A model generated the notes under the pieces. The model was not told the origin of the DNA, did no database searches, and saw nothing but the letters and a program-made list of their open reading frames with translations. Below, piece by piece: positions 11,338 through 22,736 of a stretch of DNA of 64,000 nucleotides (its first letter is position 1; every line of letters begins with the position of its first letter). The position numbers and the translations under genes were made by a program. This DNA is from Marsupella aquatica (taxonomy: Eukaryota > Marchantiophyta), in NCBI GenBank assembly GCA_973895155.1, contig OZ316897.1, positions 9,300,001 to 9,364,000 on the forward strand, written 5' to 3'.

Positions 11338-11921
11338 TCTCCCATTTTCTCCACAAAAAGGACCTAGTCCTTGCTATAATTCCAAGAATATTCCCAAGTG
11401 ACCAAAATGTGACATGGAATGGCCCAGATTTGTTTAGTACCCATCCTAAGGTCAGATTTGAATATGATTCCAAACATGCATTGAATGTAGGGCCTCGAAA
11501 GAAAAGTAGTGGCCCCAAAACCAGTTGGTCCGTGATTAAGGATGTTTGTCTCATTAGAGCTGTCGATTTGAGGACTCTCAAAATTCAAAATACTCACCAC
11601 TTAATGGGCATCCCGAACAAATATCATTTAATGGGCCACCCACACTTTGTGCTAAGTCAAATTAGAAGGACTGACACACAAGGACTCTTTTCGCGGTACT
11701 TTTTTTTTAAATGCACAGTGCTCTGTACTCTAAGCCCCGAGGGATTCAAGCAAGCCTACTGTCACTATTTTCAAATCCCATTTTCTATCAAAAGCTTGGA
11801 GGAACAAAGCCTTTGTCGATAGTTTTGTTTATCCATGAGAGGCGACAATGTTGAACGGAGACATTTGATGAATCTTTTGAGTTGTGCCACCGCCATAGCA
11901 ACTTCTGGTAACCCATGATCG
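11338..11921. other. No supported gene
   Basis: A 137-codon plus ORF at 11409-11822 and minus ORFs over the same stretch show no domain and no splice context. Probably non-coding sequence between the pectinesterase relic and the transposase-like gene. Confidence 0.4.
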
Positions 11922-12602
11922 ATGGCAATCCTGTGTGAAGTAGAAGATGAATTACAAAAACAGAAGAGAGAGGAACGAAACTATCGAAGGCGCCATAAAT
12001 ATTACGACAGGACTATGAGGAAGCAGAAGGATGCAACAACTCAATGCAGTAGCGCAAGCAATGAGCTTGACTCTATGGACATGCTTTTTGATGCGGAGGA
12101 GCAGCGTCAAGTAATCCTTGCCGAGGTAGAGCAAGAAGGTCAACAATTGCTTCTTCTCGTGAAGCAACAATGTGAAGAATTGACGACTGCTGCTACGAAC
12201 GAGGCACGAGAAACAACTCTACAGACGCGTTTAGAGGTGGCTCAGCTCTCTGATACCATGCGCTTAAACTTACAAAAGGAATTAGTTGAAGGCAGAGAAC
12301 GATTGTCTATTTTGAAAGTGAGCATAGGTAGAAGCGAAGCCCATCTTCATACATTGAATAGACGAGTATAGTCTTCTAGCGAGCCTGGCGAGCCAGAGTT
12401 TCCAGTGAATCATTTCAATAGCGCTGCAGCATTCAGGACACGAGACACAGCAAGGAAAAGAGCTCGATACAGGGAGGCACACCCGTATTGCTCACGGACG
12501 ACAAGAACGTCCAACATATCTAATGATGAAGGTGATCCAGGTGATCCATGTCCTAATAGGAAGCGAAGGTGTATCAATAGTTTAATCTCTTGTGTAGTTA
12601 GG
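11922..12602 (+). pseudogene. Transposase-like gene, N-terminal coiled-coil part
   Basis: The frame from ATG 11922 encodes a highly charged, Glu/Gln-rich helical segment (residues about 8-150, e.g. LAEVEQEGQQLLLLVKQQ) that should form a coiled coil. A TAG at 12369-12371 interrupts it. The same frame then continues with a Pro/Glu linker and an Arg-rich basic stretch (TRDTARKRARYREAH, NRKRRC) resembling a nuclear localisation or DNA-contact region. It lies directly 5' of, and on the same strand as, the segment bearing the DFSENY and SDGAASQFK motifs, so I treat it as the 5' end of the same broken gene. The link is inferred from order and spacing and has not been shown by transcript evidence. 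Confidence 0.5.
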
Positions 12603-13178
12603 GATTTAATGGTTCGAATGAAGATTATAATATGGCTGCTAGAAAGCTTGTCCTGGAGAGATTATGGTTGCACAGTTCGTTGAGAGATTACCAGCCTGCA
12701 GCGCTTGGTTGTGCAAAGCTTGATGCATTTGTAGCTTCTGCTGTGGGTGATATATCTTATTCAATCCCTACATATAGTGAAATCAGGTAGGCGAAAAGAT
12801 CATCTAGCTACAAAGCGAGCATTGTTGAACGCATTGGTAGGAGAGTCAATAGTCGGGAAAAGATACCAGACTTCATTAGCCACAACATTGGGTATTAAAC
12901 GGCAAAACATCCATAGAGCAGGGGCTGTGAGAAAACAGCTAGATCAAGATGCATGTAAGAGATATCCTATGGATGAAAGAAAGGTCAGGAGTGACCGGAT
13001 TTCTGCTGAAGTGCGGCAGATTGTCGAAGGATTTTGGGAAGCCCACACTCGAATTTCTCCCTACAAGAAGGATGTGGCCAAATTGCGACTAGCCGTGAAC
13101 AAGTACGAGAACCATTCCAAGCATTGGCTTGAGGATACAGAGGTACGACTAGTTATTTCAATGCCAATTGTCTTATAA
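12603..13178 (+). pseudogene. Transposase-like gene, middle part with frameshifts
   Basis: Coding-like text runs in one frame up to about 12788 (MAARKLVLERLWLHSSLRD, ALGCAKLDAFVASAVGD) and then in another from about 12780 (RRKDHLATKRALLNALVG, SLATTLGIKRQNIHRAG, EVRQIVEGFWEAHTRISP, KYENHSKHWLEDTE). The switch marks a frameshift. The second part reads like a helix-turn-helix region followed by the conserved middle of the family. It ends at a plausible donor (ACAGAG, then GTACGA, near 13142), and an acceptor (TATCTACAG) lies near 13193, which would make a short intron of about 50 bp. The exon-like boundaries argue that the source gene was spliced. Confidence 0.5.
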
Positions 13179-13193
13179 TTCTAGTATCTACAG

Positions 13194-14440
13194 TGCAAGG
13201 ATGGAGCTGATAAGTAGAACGTTGTCTTGTCAATCAATGGATTTCATAATATGATTTGGCCTAAGTACAACCTATCGGGTATTTTGCAAGTTGAGTTCTT
13301 CATGAAATTCCGTGATTGGTGCACATCGGAGGGGAATGGAGTCTCAATAGGTCTCAGATCTTTCCAACAACTAAAGCCGTATTACATTCGCACTATGAAA
13401 GATCGAATGGTTTGCTGTTGCAAACAGCATGTTGAGATAGACCTGCTGAAAGAGGCACTCAACAAATTTAGGAGGCACCACCACCAAAAGGATTATATTG
13501 TACTTGTGAATGTTGTATATGTAGATCTGAAAATGCTCCTGTAGAGGGTAGTTCCTGCATAGCTTCTAAGTGCTCCATTACATCTGTATGAGAATGGATG
13601 GAGGGAGCAGTTTGTCCCAAGCTTGAGGGGCAGGAATGGCATCAAAAGAGTTGTATTTTTGGTAGTTGTGAAATATGTGGAGTTCATAAGTTGGTGTGGT
13701 GTGAAATGGAGCTAGACGTCACAGAGAACCTTTCTATTGATTGGGAAACCTTTCAGTATGTTGAATTAGATGAGACGGCACAGAACAAGAGAGAGAAGAA
13801 GAAAGGAACTGTTGAAAGCGCACAACAAAAGGTGAAGCGCTTGAGGCTGGTGCATAAGAGAACTACTCTTCCAGATTTCAAGTTGCAGGTATTGGATACA
13901 ATGAAGATATTTCTTGTTCATAATTTCAGAGCCCGTTGGCAAGGTAATCAGTCCAAACTGTGCCTGAAAACTTTTCCAAGGGGAACTATAGTCTCTTCCA
14001 TAGACTTTTCTGAGAATTATACTTTCAAGGTTCAGAATGAGATTCAAACTCAACATTGGGATAATAAGCAGATTATGTTGTTGATTCTTGTGACCTGTAG
14101 ACATCGCGAGGATGTCCAGTCTATTGAGGCTGCTGTGGGTAGGTCTATAGGAATGGCACAGGATGACACTGGGAATTGAGACATCATAGTTGATTATCAT
14201 TTTTATATTAGTGACGACAATACCCATGACACCCTGTTTGTGCAACATTGTATGGATTCACATGCAGCGTGGATGAAGGGTGAAAAAATCACATTCAATC
14301 AGCATTGGGTTTGGTCAGATGGAGCAGCTTCACAGTTTAAGGCTTGCAGGCCTTTCTATTACGTCTCGAGATACTACAAACGACACTGTGCTAGAATGAA
14401 GTGGTTCTTCCATGCTTCAGGACATGGGAAAGGTGTTGCT
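13194..14440 (+). pseudogene. Transposase-like gene, catalytic-type part (DFSENY, SDGAASQFK, SGHGKG)
   Basis: Three regions follow in order. (1) FHNMIWPKY to LKPYYIRTMKDR with a Cys-His stretch (CCCKQHVEIDLL). (2) A Cys-rich block (CTCECCIC, then EWHQKSCIFGSCEICGVHKL) with the spacing of a zinc-binding module. (3) IDFSENYTFKVQNEIQTQHW, then VWSDGAASQFKAC and FHASGHGKG. The acidic residues inside these motifs and their order resemble an RNase H-fold integrase/transposase core. The family occurs as many uncharacterised proteins in plants and animals and I cannot name it. Damage: TAG at 13215-13217, a frame change near 13485, TGA near 13588 and TGA at 14177-14179. Reading resumes in the same frame after 14179 and runs to a clean splice donor (GTGAGT) at 14441. 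Function is inferred from motif order only. Confidence 0.6.
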
Positions 14441-14570
14441 GTGAGTTTCTTAACACTACCTCTAGTTTCTGACTTAAGCAACCCTAAACACTAGTATAGT
14501 GCTCTGCATACTAGTATAGTGCTATGCTCTACTATATATGTTGTACATTCTGAATTCACTCTCTGATAAA

Positions 14571-14585
14571 TATATTGCAATTCAG
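14571..14585. repeat. Left target-site duplication of LINE copy 1
   Basis: TATATTGCAATTCAG lies immediately before the LINE 5' end. The corresponding right copy at 21841-21853 reads TATATTGTAATTT, with two mismatches over 13 bases. The imperfect match fits an older insertion than copy 2. Its overlap with the AT-rich tail makes the right edge uncertain. Confidence 0.5.
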
Positions 14586-15060
14586 ATGTTGGACTGAACT
14601 GAGAGAACTGAGAGGGAGGAGAGAGCGGAGCGCTTCTGGTGGTTTGGCTATGGCCGCCGACCTTCTATGGACTCGCTATTGCACCCTGTCTTCCTTGGCG
14701 TTAGACTGATCGTGACAATGATTCATTTATGGCTCCCCTTGCTGTAACGCAAGCAGGACCTTGACAGGATCTGGGCTGACAAAACATGATCTGAGCGGGA
14801 ACAAAAGATTGAGCAGGGAAAAACTAGGAAGCAACGCGCTTAGATCCGAGATACTCTTGGAGAAACAAGGGGTGCGCGAACTGCTGCCTCGAGCGGCAGT
14901 TTAGCTTCGAGCATTGGCAAACCGGTCACTCTATGAAGCAAAGGCTGCTTTACTTTCTCCTTTTGCTTTGTGCGGTGGGACCTTCCCGGCTGGGGCTTTT
15001 TGCAAGCACCTCTGAGTGTGTTTAGATTGACGCTGATAACTTGAGATTCGATCTGACCAG

Positions 15061-17486
15061 ATGGAACATTTTGGGAGTTTGGGGATACGGACACGAACCG
15101 GCTATGGTCGGGGTCCGGGGCGTGGGTCTACTTTGTATTCAGAGGTGGGCCCTTTTCACGGGAGTCGGACGATGGAGGCTGCAGGAGAAGGACGGGCTGC
15201 ATCAACTCTGAATGCAAACACCACTTCAGTAGTGGATAGGAGCAAACGTATAGGTGAAACAACAGATAACACGAGATTCTCTTTACAAGATGCTAGGGGC
15301 GGACCGAAGGCTGCTCCTTTTGATCTGTATGGCCACCCGGAAGGAAGAAATCTAACTACAGAAAAAGAAAAAGGAAACCGGCCTAGCAGCAGAAAATTCA
15401 TTCCCCGCTCTGGACCTTCATGGGCGGATCAGATGGACCTGGACATACAAGAGGCAGAGGCAGCGGTGGCATTAGAATTACAAGGTCAGCAACCCTTGCG
15501 GCCAGAAGATTCCTATCGAGCGAGCGAGAGAGTGGCACCTGAGAACTCTGACCCGGGTGTGCGATTCCCTGCTGCTGGTAGTGTCCAATAGAGATCGGGT
15601 GGGAGCCAATGGCTACCGGAGGAGACACGACCACTACAGAGAGGCAGGCGACAATCAGATTGGAATGACTCAAGATTTGATCATACTAACGAAGCGGATT
15701 ATGATGGGGTCTCGGAGGAACCCTCGAATACATGTTTGGAAATGCTGAGGAAAATTGCAATCAGCTCCACTGGTGACTGGCCTAACACGTTACACACTAG
15801 AATCCAATGGTCCATTGAGGAGGCTACTCTCTCTATTACCGAACTATACAACTGCACCATGATGTGTTATTTTACGGATCGCCCCCCTCTCTTACCGGCC
15901 TTTCGTGACTGGGCCGAATCGGTCTTCATTCGGGACCTGGGCTGGCCGATAACTCAGATCAAATTTGCCAGTAAGAATTTCTATGTGATCACATTTGAAT
16001 TCCCTGAGCACCGTGATTCGGCCTTGGAGCTGGCGCCCTTTTTATGGATAGGAAATTTGTGTTTACCTTCCCGTGGGAGCCCTCCTTTGATGCAAGCAGT
16101 GACTCCTACACCAAGCTGCCGGTCTGGATTGAGCTACCATTCAGAGCGTTAGTACTCGAGAGCTGCAGGAAAAGGATTGCAGAGTCATTTGGGAAAGTTC
16201 TATATTACATTCAGGGCGATGAGCGCAGCTCCTTCCCTCATGATAGGGCTTGCATTTTGTGGGACACTGGACGGGAGGTTCCGCGGTGCGTCGGAGTGGA
16301 TATTACGGAGGGCATCACGATCTGGCAGCCGGTCATATTTAGGAATATACCGTATCATTGTTTTAAATGCAACCAGAAGGGTCACTTGGCAAGGGACTAT
16401 AAAGCCCGTGAGCAGGAGGAGAACACTTCTAAAGGCAAAGAAATAAACGGGGACAACAAGTCAAGGGAGACAGAGGGTGACAACAATAAAGAAGCCAGGA
16501 TGGCGGCGAAAACCTCGGTTGGCGGCAGTCAGAGGCACTCTACGAACCCCAACTTGCAACGTCAAGACACCGGCTTTGATGCAGGAAGTGACGCTGCCAC
16601 CACGATAGAGGATACACGACAACAGCGGCCCCGGTCTGCAAGGAGGGCGGATCACTTGGCTGCTATTAGAGAGGAAAGCGAACACAGAGAAGCAGAGGGA
16701 ATGAATGACTCTCAAGACACGGTGTTGGCGACCGAAGTCGGGAGACACATTGACACGGCGGATATAGCAGCTCCAAGGACGAGGAGTGGTGCAGGCAACA
16801 CGCACGATCATCAAACTCAATCCTCTTCCAGGTTTTCGCCCCCTCATGCTGTCAATAGGGAGCTTCACGTGCCTGTTAGAGCCAACAACGATCAGAATCT
16901 GAGCTACAGTCCACATGGTGGCGCTTTGCTCTCTACTGGCGAATTGGACCCGGGTGCTTGGCCTGCCTTGATCGGTGAGGACTCTCGTGCAATACGGCCG
17001 ACTGCTGGCAACAACAGGTCTCGAGGTGCTTCACCCAGCAACTCACTACAATTGGGTCCATCAAGAGTCAAGGATTTATCAGCAATTGATGAATATGAAG
17101 CTGCACACAACGATAGTGGCGATGAGGAGAATACATCCTATCAGGGGGGCTCTGACATTGAGATGTCTGAATATGAAGAATACATTACTAAAAGCCAACT
17201 GAAGAAAGAAAGAGCGCGTAAGCTCGAGTTATGAACTCCTCCATCGGTGCCAAAAAAGGATGGTTCAGGGAAGGAGAATAAGAAGGTCAGATCGCTGCAA
17301 TATCCGGATGTTGGGACATCGCGCTCTCCCTATCGGGATTGGCTATCTCTGGAGATCTTGCCTGGGAGGGACGATAGGCAGATTGCTCAGTCACTAGATG
17401 GAGGGGGAACTTTACGGGGTGCCCGGCGGGACTTCTCGGAGAACAGATTCTCCCCGGGAAGCTCGATGTCGGGCTCCCTGAAATGA
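15061..17486 (+). pseudogene. LINE copy 1 ORF1 (DUF4283-like, CCHC zinc knuckle)
   Basis: In plant LINEs this ORF encodes the RNA-binding protein of the retrotransposition particle. From ATG 15061: a Gly/Arg-rich N-terminus, an in-frame TAG at 15589-15591, then in the same frame a DUF4283-like domain (about 15736-16350: FRDWAESVFIR, FYVITFEFPE, FVFTFPWEPSFD, LPVWIELPF). A zinc knuckle follows at 16359-16400 (CFKCNQKGHLARDY), whose fourth ligand is Tyr where Cys is expected. A long polar C-terminal tail rich in Asp, Ser and Gln completes it. Private lesions: one T missing from a T run near 16040 (frameshift) and TGA at 17232-17234 where copy 2 has CGA. The frame continues past that stop to TGA at 17484-17486. 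The early TAG and the zinc-knuckle change are shared with copy 2. Confidence 0.85.
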
Positions 17487-17530
17487 CTAACTAACAGGCG
17501 CTGATTTGGGGGGGCACGATTGAGACCAAT

Positions 17531-20500
17531 ATGTGTGCATTACTTTCGTTTGCCTCCTGGAATGTCTGCGGCCTCTGTGACCCTAATCGCAAGCAGATCA
17601 TCAAGAATTGGATCACGTCACTGAAAATACCACTTACAACACTAGCACTACAGGAAGTTAAGGCAGACCAATTTAGACTTGACATAGCCTTAAGGGCTAT
17701 TCTACCCAACTATCAGCATTTTTCTTCCTCCCCCGATGAAGGTCGTGGGGGGACATCTCTTTTGCTTCACCCCTCGCTCAGGGTGATCCAAGTTGGGCTT
17801 TTAGACAAGGGTAGGGCAGTATGGGCGAGAGTGGAACACCAGGAAGGAAAGTTTGGATTGGTGAGTGTGTATGCCCCCAATACGGCGCGGGAGAGGGCAT
17901 TGCTATGGCATGATTTGAAGGTCTTGCTGCCTCAAGACAACTGGATTATGTGTGGCAATTTTAACATGACCAAAAGAAGTGACGACTCCACGGACCCTTC
18001 TCCCCTTCTTCGTGGGCGTGAGGAGGAATTCTGGAGATTTCTGAAAATGCGATTTGACTTCGCGGATGCGATCAGTATCAGCCAGAAATGCACTGGTGCG
18101 CACTACACGTGGAGAAGGATCATCAACGGCCGACTAATACAATCACGGCTCGACCGGTTCTACTTTAGCGAACGAGGATGGTGGGCTGAAGTGTAGCAAA
18201 ATTAATGCACGAGGGGAGCTCGACACTCTCAGATCACGACCCCTGTATCCTAAGATGTCGTCTTTCAGATCCGATTACTAATGACAAGCAACGGAAGTCT
18301 TCATATTTCAAAGCAAATGCTGGTCTCCTTCGCGATGTTGCCAATTTAGAGAGGCTTAGGTCCGCCTGGATAGGGGCTGCTGATGTTGAGGTGGACCCGC
18401 ACCTCAGGTTTTATCGTGCGAGTTGGCGACTCAGGCAAGAGTATGTGGAACTCCAACAAAGTCTTCGAACGGTGAGGCGGAAGTGACACACCTTAGAGAG
18501 CGGCTCCGAGCTTTGAAACTAGAACTTCTAGACAATTACTCAGATGACAATCTGAAAGATTTTGCTACCACGGAAGAACAGGTCAGGGTCGTGGAGCATG
18601 AGGCTGCTTCGCAAGGCAGACTCCTTGCACGAATCAGATGGCTGGGGCAAGGGGATGAGCCGTCTAAATTTTATTTTGCTACGCTTAAGACCAAGCGTAT
18701 GAGAGAGACCATGTCTGTATTGCTACTAGACGACGACAAGACGATCACACAGGAATAGTTAATGATGGCAAAAATTGAAAAGCAATTCTCGGCACTATAT
18801 GAGGCACAAGGGGAAGCGAGACGAAGTGAGTCTGGGGAGGTTCTTGCAGCTAGGAGGCGACTTTTCTCCAACACCGGGAAGGCGCTGTCAGCCGCTGAAA
18901 TCTCCAAATTAGAGCAACCACCGACAATGGAAGAAGTGAAGGATACTCTGTGGTCTTTTCCGGCAGACAAAGCACCTAGACCGAACGGTCTTACAGCGGA
19001 AGTATTTAAGATGTGTTGGGACTTCATCAAAGATGACCTGGTAAGCATGATTTTAGCGTTCTGGAGGACTGGTGAACTGGCGGGCAATATGAAGTCGGGC
19101 ATTATCAAGCTGATACCCAAGAAGGCAGATAAAAGGTGGCTCAAGGATTGGCGACCTCTCACAATGCTTAACATGACATACAAGATAATCGCCAAACTTC
19201 TAGCCCAACGTCTGAAGCCACTGCTGAATAAATTAATTAGCCCACAGCAGACTGGCTTTATCCCCGGTCGACACATTCTCGAGAACATTTCCATGGCCTG
19301 GCTTATAGTGGACTCGGTAAGTATAAAGAGGCAAGAATCACTGTTCCTCAAGCTTGACTTTGAGAAAGCTTTCGATAGAGTCAATCACTCGTACATTTGG
19401 GAAGCTATGCATCTATTGGGCTTGGGGAGCCACTACATCATGCTGGTCCGTTCTTTGGTTACCGGGGCCAGCTCCAAGATCCACATTAACAGGCTCTTCT
19501 CTAAGGAAATCAGAATGCTGAGGGGGGTCCGTCAGGGCTGCCCGCTTTCGCCCTTACTATTTGTACTATCGACTCAGCCATTCATGGATTTTTTAGACAC
19601 AAAAATCGCACATGGCGCCTTGAGAGGCCTTCAAATATCGGAGACTTTGACCATATGCTATAGGTTCTTTGCTGACGATCTCGGGATGTTTATTCCTGCT
19701 ACTCGAGAGGATTTCTATGGGGCACGACAGGCGATTGAATGCTACAAGCTAGCGTCCGGGGCCAAATTGAATTTGCACAAGTCAACTGTTATACCTCTCG
19801 CACTCCAGGAGATACCGGATTGGCTACGGGAGACTAGATGCACCATCAGCAGGAAAGGGGAAATTCAGAAATATCTGGGTGCTCCTTTGGGTTGGGGGAT
19901 TCAGGCCTCCCGGCTTCATATGTTCTGCCTTGATCAAATAGAATCCAGGCTCTCTACATGGGCCACCCGGTTCTTATCCTTCACCGGTTGCACTATTCTG
20001 GTGAAGCATGTTCTCCAAGCGGTACCCATTTATCACATGATGTTCTTACATTCGTCAAATGCTTTGGCTAAGAAGATGGTGGCTCTCTATAGAGATTTTC
20101 TCTGGGGCTATAATGCAGAAGGCGGGAGAAAGCCATTGGTAGCGTGGAAGACCCTAGCACGCCCCAAGGTGGATGGTGGGTTGGGCTTCAAGGAGTTTAG
20201 GTGCCACTCACACACTTTTAGTACAATGGTTCTATAAGGCACTGGACAACCCGACCACAGAATGGGCTCAACTATATTACGCGAATCTGAAAATGGCAAA
20301 ATGGCGCAATCACAAGACAATCAGAAGGAATGGCTACTCATTTTCTGACAGACTCTTACTCTGCTATCCTCGGTCCTTCAGCGGATTGAGTTACACTGGC
20401 AATATCTGGAAAGCCTGGGAGGCTCTACGTTCACATTTGCTTTTTTCACCGGATGGAGGTGCTGTGGCTGACTGGTGGAGCATTGACGACATCGCCAGGA

Positions 20501-21453
20501 GCCTAGAAGGATTTCAGGACCTACCAGAAGACAAGAAAGGACAATTGGTCCAGATCTGTGGACGGATGGGACTACGCAAGATCTTGGATCTAAGGAGGTG
20601 GGGATGCAACCCTTCTGAGTATGCACGCCAGAAGCTTAATAAGATGAGGGGCTTGGATCAGGAGGTGGGGGAACTCTGCTTATCCTTTGTGAGAAAAATT
20701 AAAAGATATACAGGGGAAAAGGGGGCCAGATCTTCTGCAGCATGTTGGGTCTGGGCCGACAAGAAGGAGAGGATGAGGCACTTTTCCATACCCAATGCTA
20801 GAGTATATCAATTACTGCGCACCAAAGGTAGCGATTCTTCCAGGCTCAACCGGATCTGGTCTCTCCAACTATCGGATCGAGAGTGGAGCAAGCTCTGGAA
20901 CTCACTGTGGATGTCAGACCTTTCCACAAAGTCTCGTACATTTATATGGCGTGTGATTGCACAAGGGCTCTTCACAAATGTTCAGGCACTGAAGATGGGT
21001 AAGTCGGATGGTACCTGTGGCTTGTGCCCTAACGTTCATGAGACCATTCCTCACATTTTCTTTACTTGCAAGCTTGCAAGAAAAGGTTGGGCACTTGTTG
21101 CCGAAACGTTCCCTGATCTGATCACTTGGCCTGCCGGGGAGCTGAAAGTTATGATGGAGGCTTTTGCTGGACACAGTCTTGCTCGATCCTTGATAGTCTT
21201 CATGGTTTATCAAGTACTATAGCATATTTGGCTAGCCAGGAATGAGAGTGTATTTAACAATGGTAGAAGTAGGAAATTTGATCTGCTACAGATCTTTTCA
21301 GAAATGATTGACCAAATACATGGACTATGTGAAGACTCTGGCCCCTGCAACCGGCGCACGCAGCTGCTGCGGACCAAGGAAGAAATCATCATAGAACGTC
21401 TGAACTGGATTTCGAGACCGGAGGCACGGTTCACACTATCTCTCTCGGACTAA
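17531..21453 (+). pseudogene. LINE copy 1 ORF2 (APE endonuclease, reverse transcriptase, zf-RVT)
   Basis: Domains in order: an APE-like endonuclease (SWNVCGL, ALQEVKA, SVYAPN, RLDRFYF, LSDHDP); a linker; a reverse transcriptase (IKLIPKK, DWRPLTMLN, FIPGRHILEN, LKLDFEKAFDRV, RGVRQGCPLSPLLF, and the FADD catalytic box at 19668-19679); and a C-terminal zf-RVT (FIWRVIAQGLF, CGLCPNVHETIPHIFFTC). Intact ORF2 nicks the target and primes reverse transcription on it. Lesions: catalytic Asp to Asn at 17957-17959 (GNFN where copy 2 has GDFN); a one-base loss near 18189; a frame change near 18460; TAG at 18756-18758; a two-base loss near 20205; TAG at 21220-21222; and a four-base loss near 21410. The RT core (18762-20200) remains open. 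Confidence 0.9.
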
Positions 21454-21780
21454 TGCCACGAATTTACGCCTTGTCCACTCTTTGATAGGGTCACTCTCCC
21501 CTGCTTTGGTCTTTTCCCTGGTTGGGTTGTCAGGGGTCGAGCTGCTGCTCTTATTCGCTGTTGATTTTCTAGGCTCACTGACCTGAAATGCGAATTCTAG
21601 GACTCGTCACGGGTGCCTTAGAAGTATCGATAAATTTCAGCTTGGACCCGTCACGATTGCAATAGAAGTAGTGTGCTCTTTAGCGGCCTTGTAGTGTTCC
21701 CCTCGGGCTCTGGCTTGCCCTTTCTGGGCGTCTTTGTTGCCTTTTTGGCCCCCTTTCCCGTAGGGTTTTGCGGGTTTTAT

Positions 21781-21846
21781 TTAAAATAAATAATTAAAAA
21801 TATATATATATATTAAAAAATATATATATATATATATATATATATT
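21781..21846. repeat. AT microsatellite in the LINE 3' tail
   Basis: A/T-only tract with runs of (TA)n at the 3' end of LINE copy 1. It probably grew from the element's A-rich tail after insertion. It abuts the splice acceptor of the host intron. Confidence 0.85.
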
Positions 21847-21868
21847 GTAATTTGTGTTCTGATTTTAG

Positions 21869-22736
21869 GATGCTCTTGGTGGTCACATTAAGAGCGGAAT
21901 TGAGAAGGAGCAGCCAAAAGGGATTCATGGAGCTCGGTTGGAGAATGCAGCTGATGTAGTTGCATTTTGCAAAGACAAATTTGCTCTTGGCCAAGAGAAG
22001 GAATACGGTGATGTTCAATTGGTGAGACGCGTGTTTTGGGAAATTGGCGCACATGATGTGAATCGCAGAAAGAAATGGGACTGTGATCCAATCAAGGGAA
22101 GTAGATCCTTACATTGCTTTGATGGTTTTAGTAATCGTCTGTCAACTCTTCTGCAAGTAAGGGAGCTCTCCTGCTTATGTGCTCATTGTGTAGATGATGA
22201 ACCAGCAAAATGTGAGAATTTAGAATGGGTAGGACATTTCAAACTCGAGATGGTGAGAGGGATACTACCAACTGATGTGACTGCTGACATAGACAACATT
22301 GGAGTAGGGGAAGGAGCAATTGTATGAGGATGGCTCGTTGGCACAACTGGTGCAACTTGGTGATTTTTACGCTGTGGAAGCTGAGCAACCCAATAAGTGG
22401 GCTGCTGATTTCTACATCCTTCAATGTGAGGAGGTGCTGCACACAATTAAAGAGGGATTTACAGACGGGTATGACGTGGAGTTTGATACAGGCGACTTAG
22501 CATTGAAGGGAAGGTGGTTTCAACCAATTCCAAAGTCAGAAACCAAATTTGTGTTCAATGACACTGCACCCGCAAGCTATACCCATGCAAAGTCTATAGT
22601 TCATATTAGATTTGCTCTGAATCCGTGTGAGGTGGGAAGGGGTCGCAAGGGTGGCAGCCGGATGTACAACTCAGACTTAGATACACTAGCAGCAATCACT
22701 ACTTCCTTGACCTCGCAAGTCTTGGTTAGAACTTAA
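21869..22736 (+). pseudogene. Transposase-like gene, 3' part
   Basis: After the acceptor at 21868 the frame runs DALGGHIKSGIEKE, LENAADVVAFCKDKF, VFWEIGAHDVNRRKKWDCD, then a Cys-containing segment (ELSCLCAHCVDDEPAKC) to TGA at 22325-22327. A second frame (from about 22320 to TAA 22734-22736) continues with YEDGSLAQLVQLGDFYAVEAE and WAADFYILQCEEVLH, so one frameshift lies near 22315. The DxxGGxIK text directly following HGKG is the signature that ties this exon to the 13194-14440 segment. The last region ('GDFYAVEAE...DFYILQCEE') looks like a small beta-rich, BAH-like module; this is a guess from the pattern. No further exon is certain. Confidence 0.6.

Larger units (their letters stand above)
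14586..21840 (+). mobile_element. L1-type LINE retrotransposon, copy 1
   Basis: This is a full-length non-LTR retrotransposon. It has a 5' UTR of about 475 bp (14586-15060), ORF1 (15061-17486, broken), ORF2 (17531-about 21453, broken), a 3' UTR ending 'tagggttttgcgggtttt' and an AT-rich tail. The body (to 21780) is about 7195 bp and is nearly identical, about 98 percent by eye, to copy 2 at 48859-56050. It is inserted in the sense direction inside an intron of the transposase-like gene. It carries at least three private stop codons and several frameshifts, so it cannot encode intact proteins. Confidence 0.95.
14441..21868 (+). other. Intron of the transposase-like gene, enlarged by a LINE
   Basis: The donor GTGAGT at 14441 and the acceptor TTCTGATTTTAG ending at 21868 join GHGKGVA to DALGGHIKSGIEKE in frame (phase 0), which restores the usual HGKG-DxxGG spacing of this family. 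Without the LINE the intron would be roughly 170 bp. The LINE's 3' tail ends fewer than 30 bases from the acceptor. The fit of frame and motif across 7.4 kb is strong evidence that the insertion lies inside an intron. Confidence 0.75.

Noticed and set aside
18671-19384. Long minus-strand ORF opposite the LINE RT (237 codons; also 52964-53641)
   Set aside because: Antisense shadow of a conserved RT frame, present in both LINE copies for that reason.
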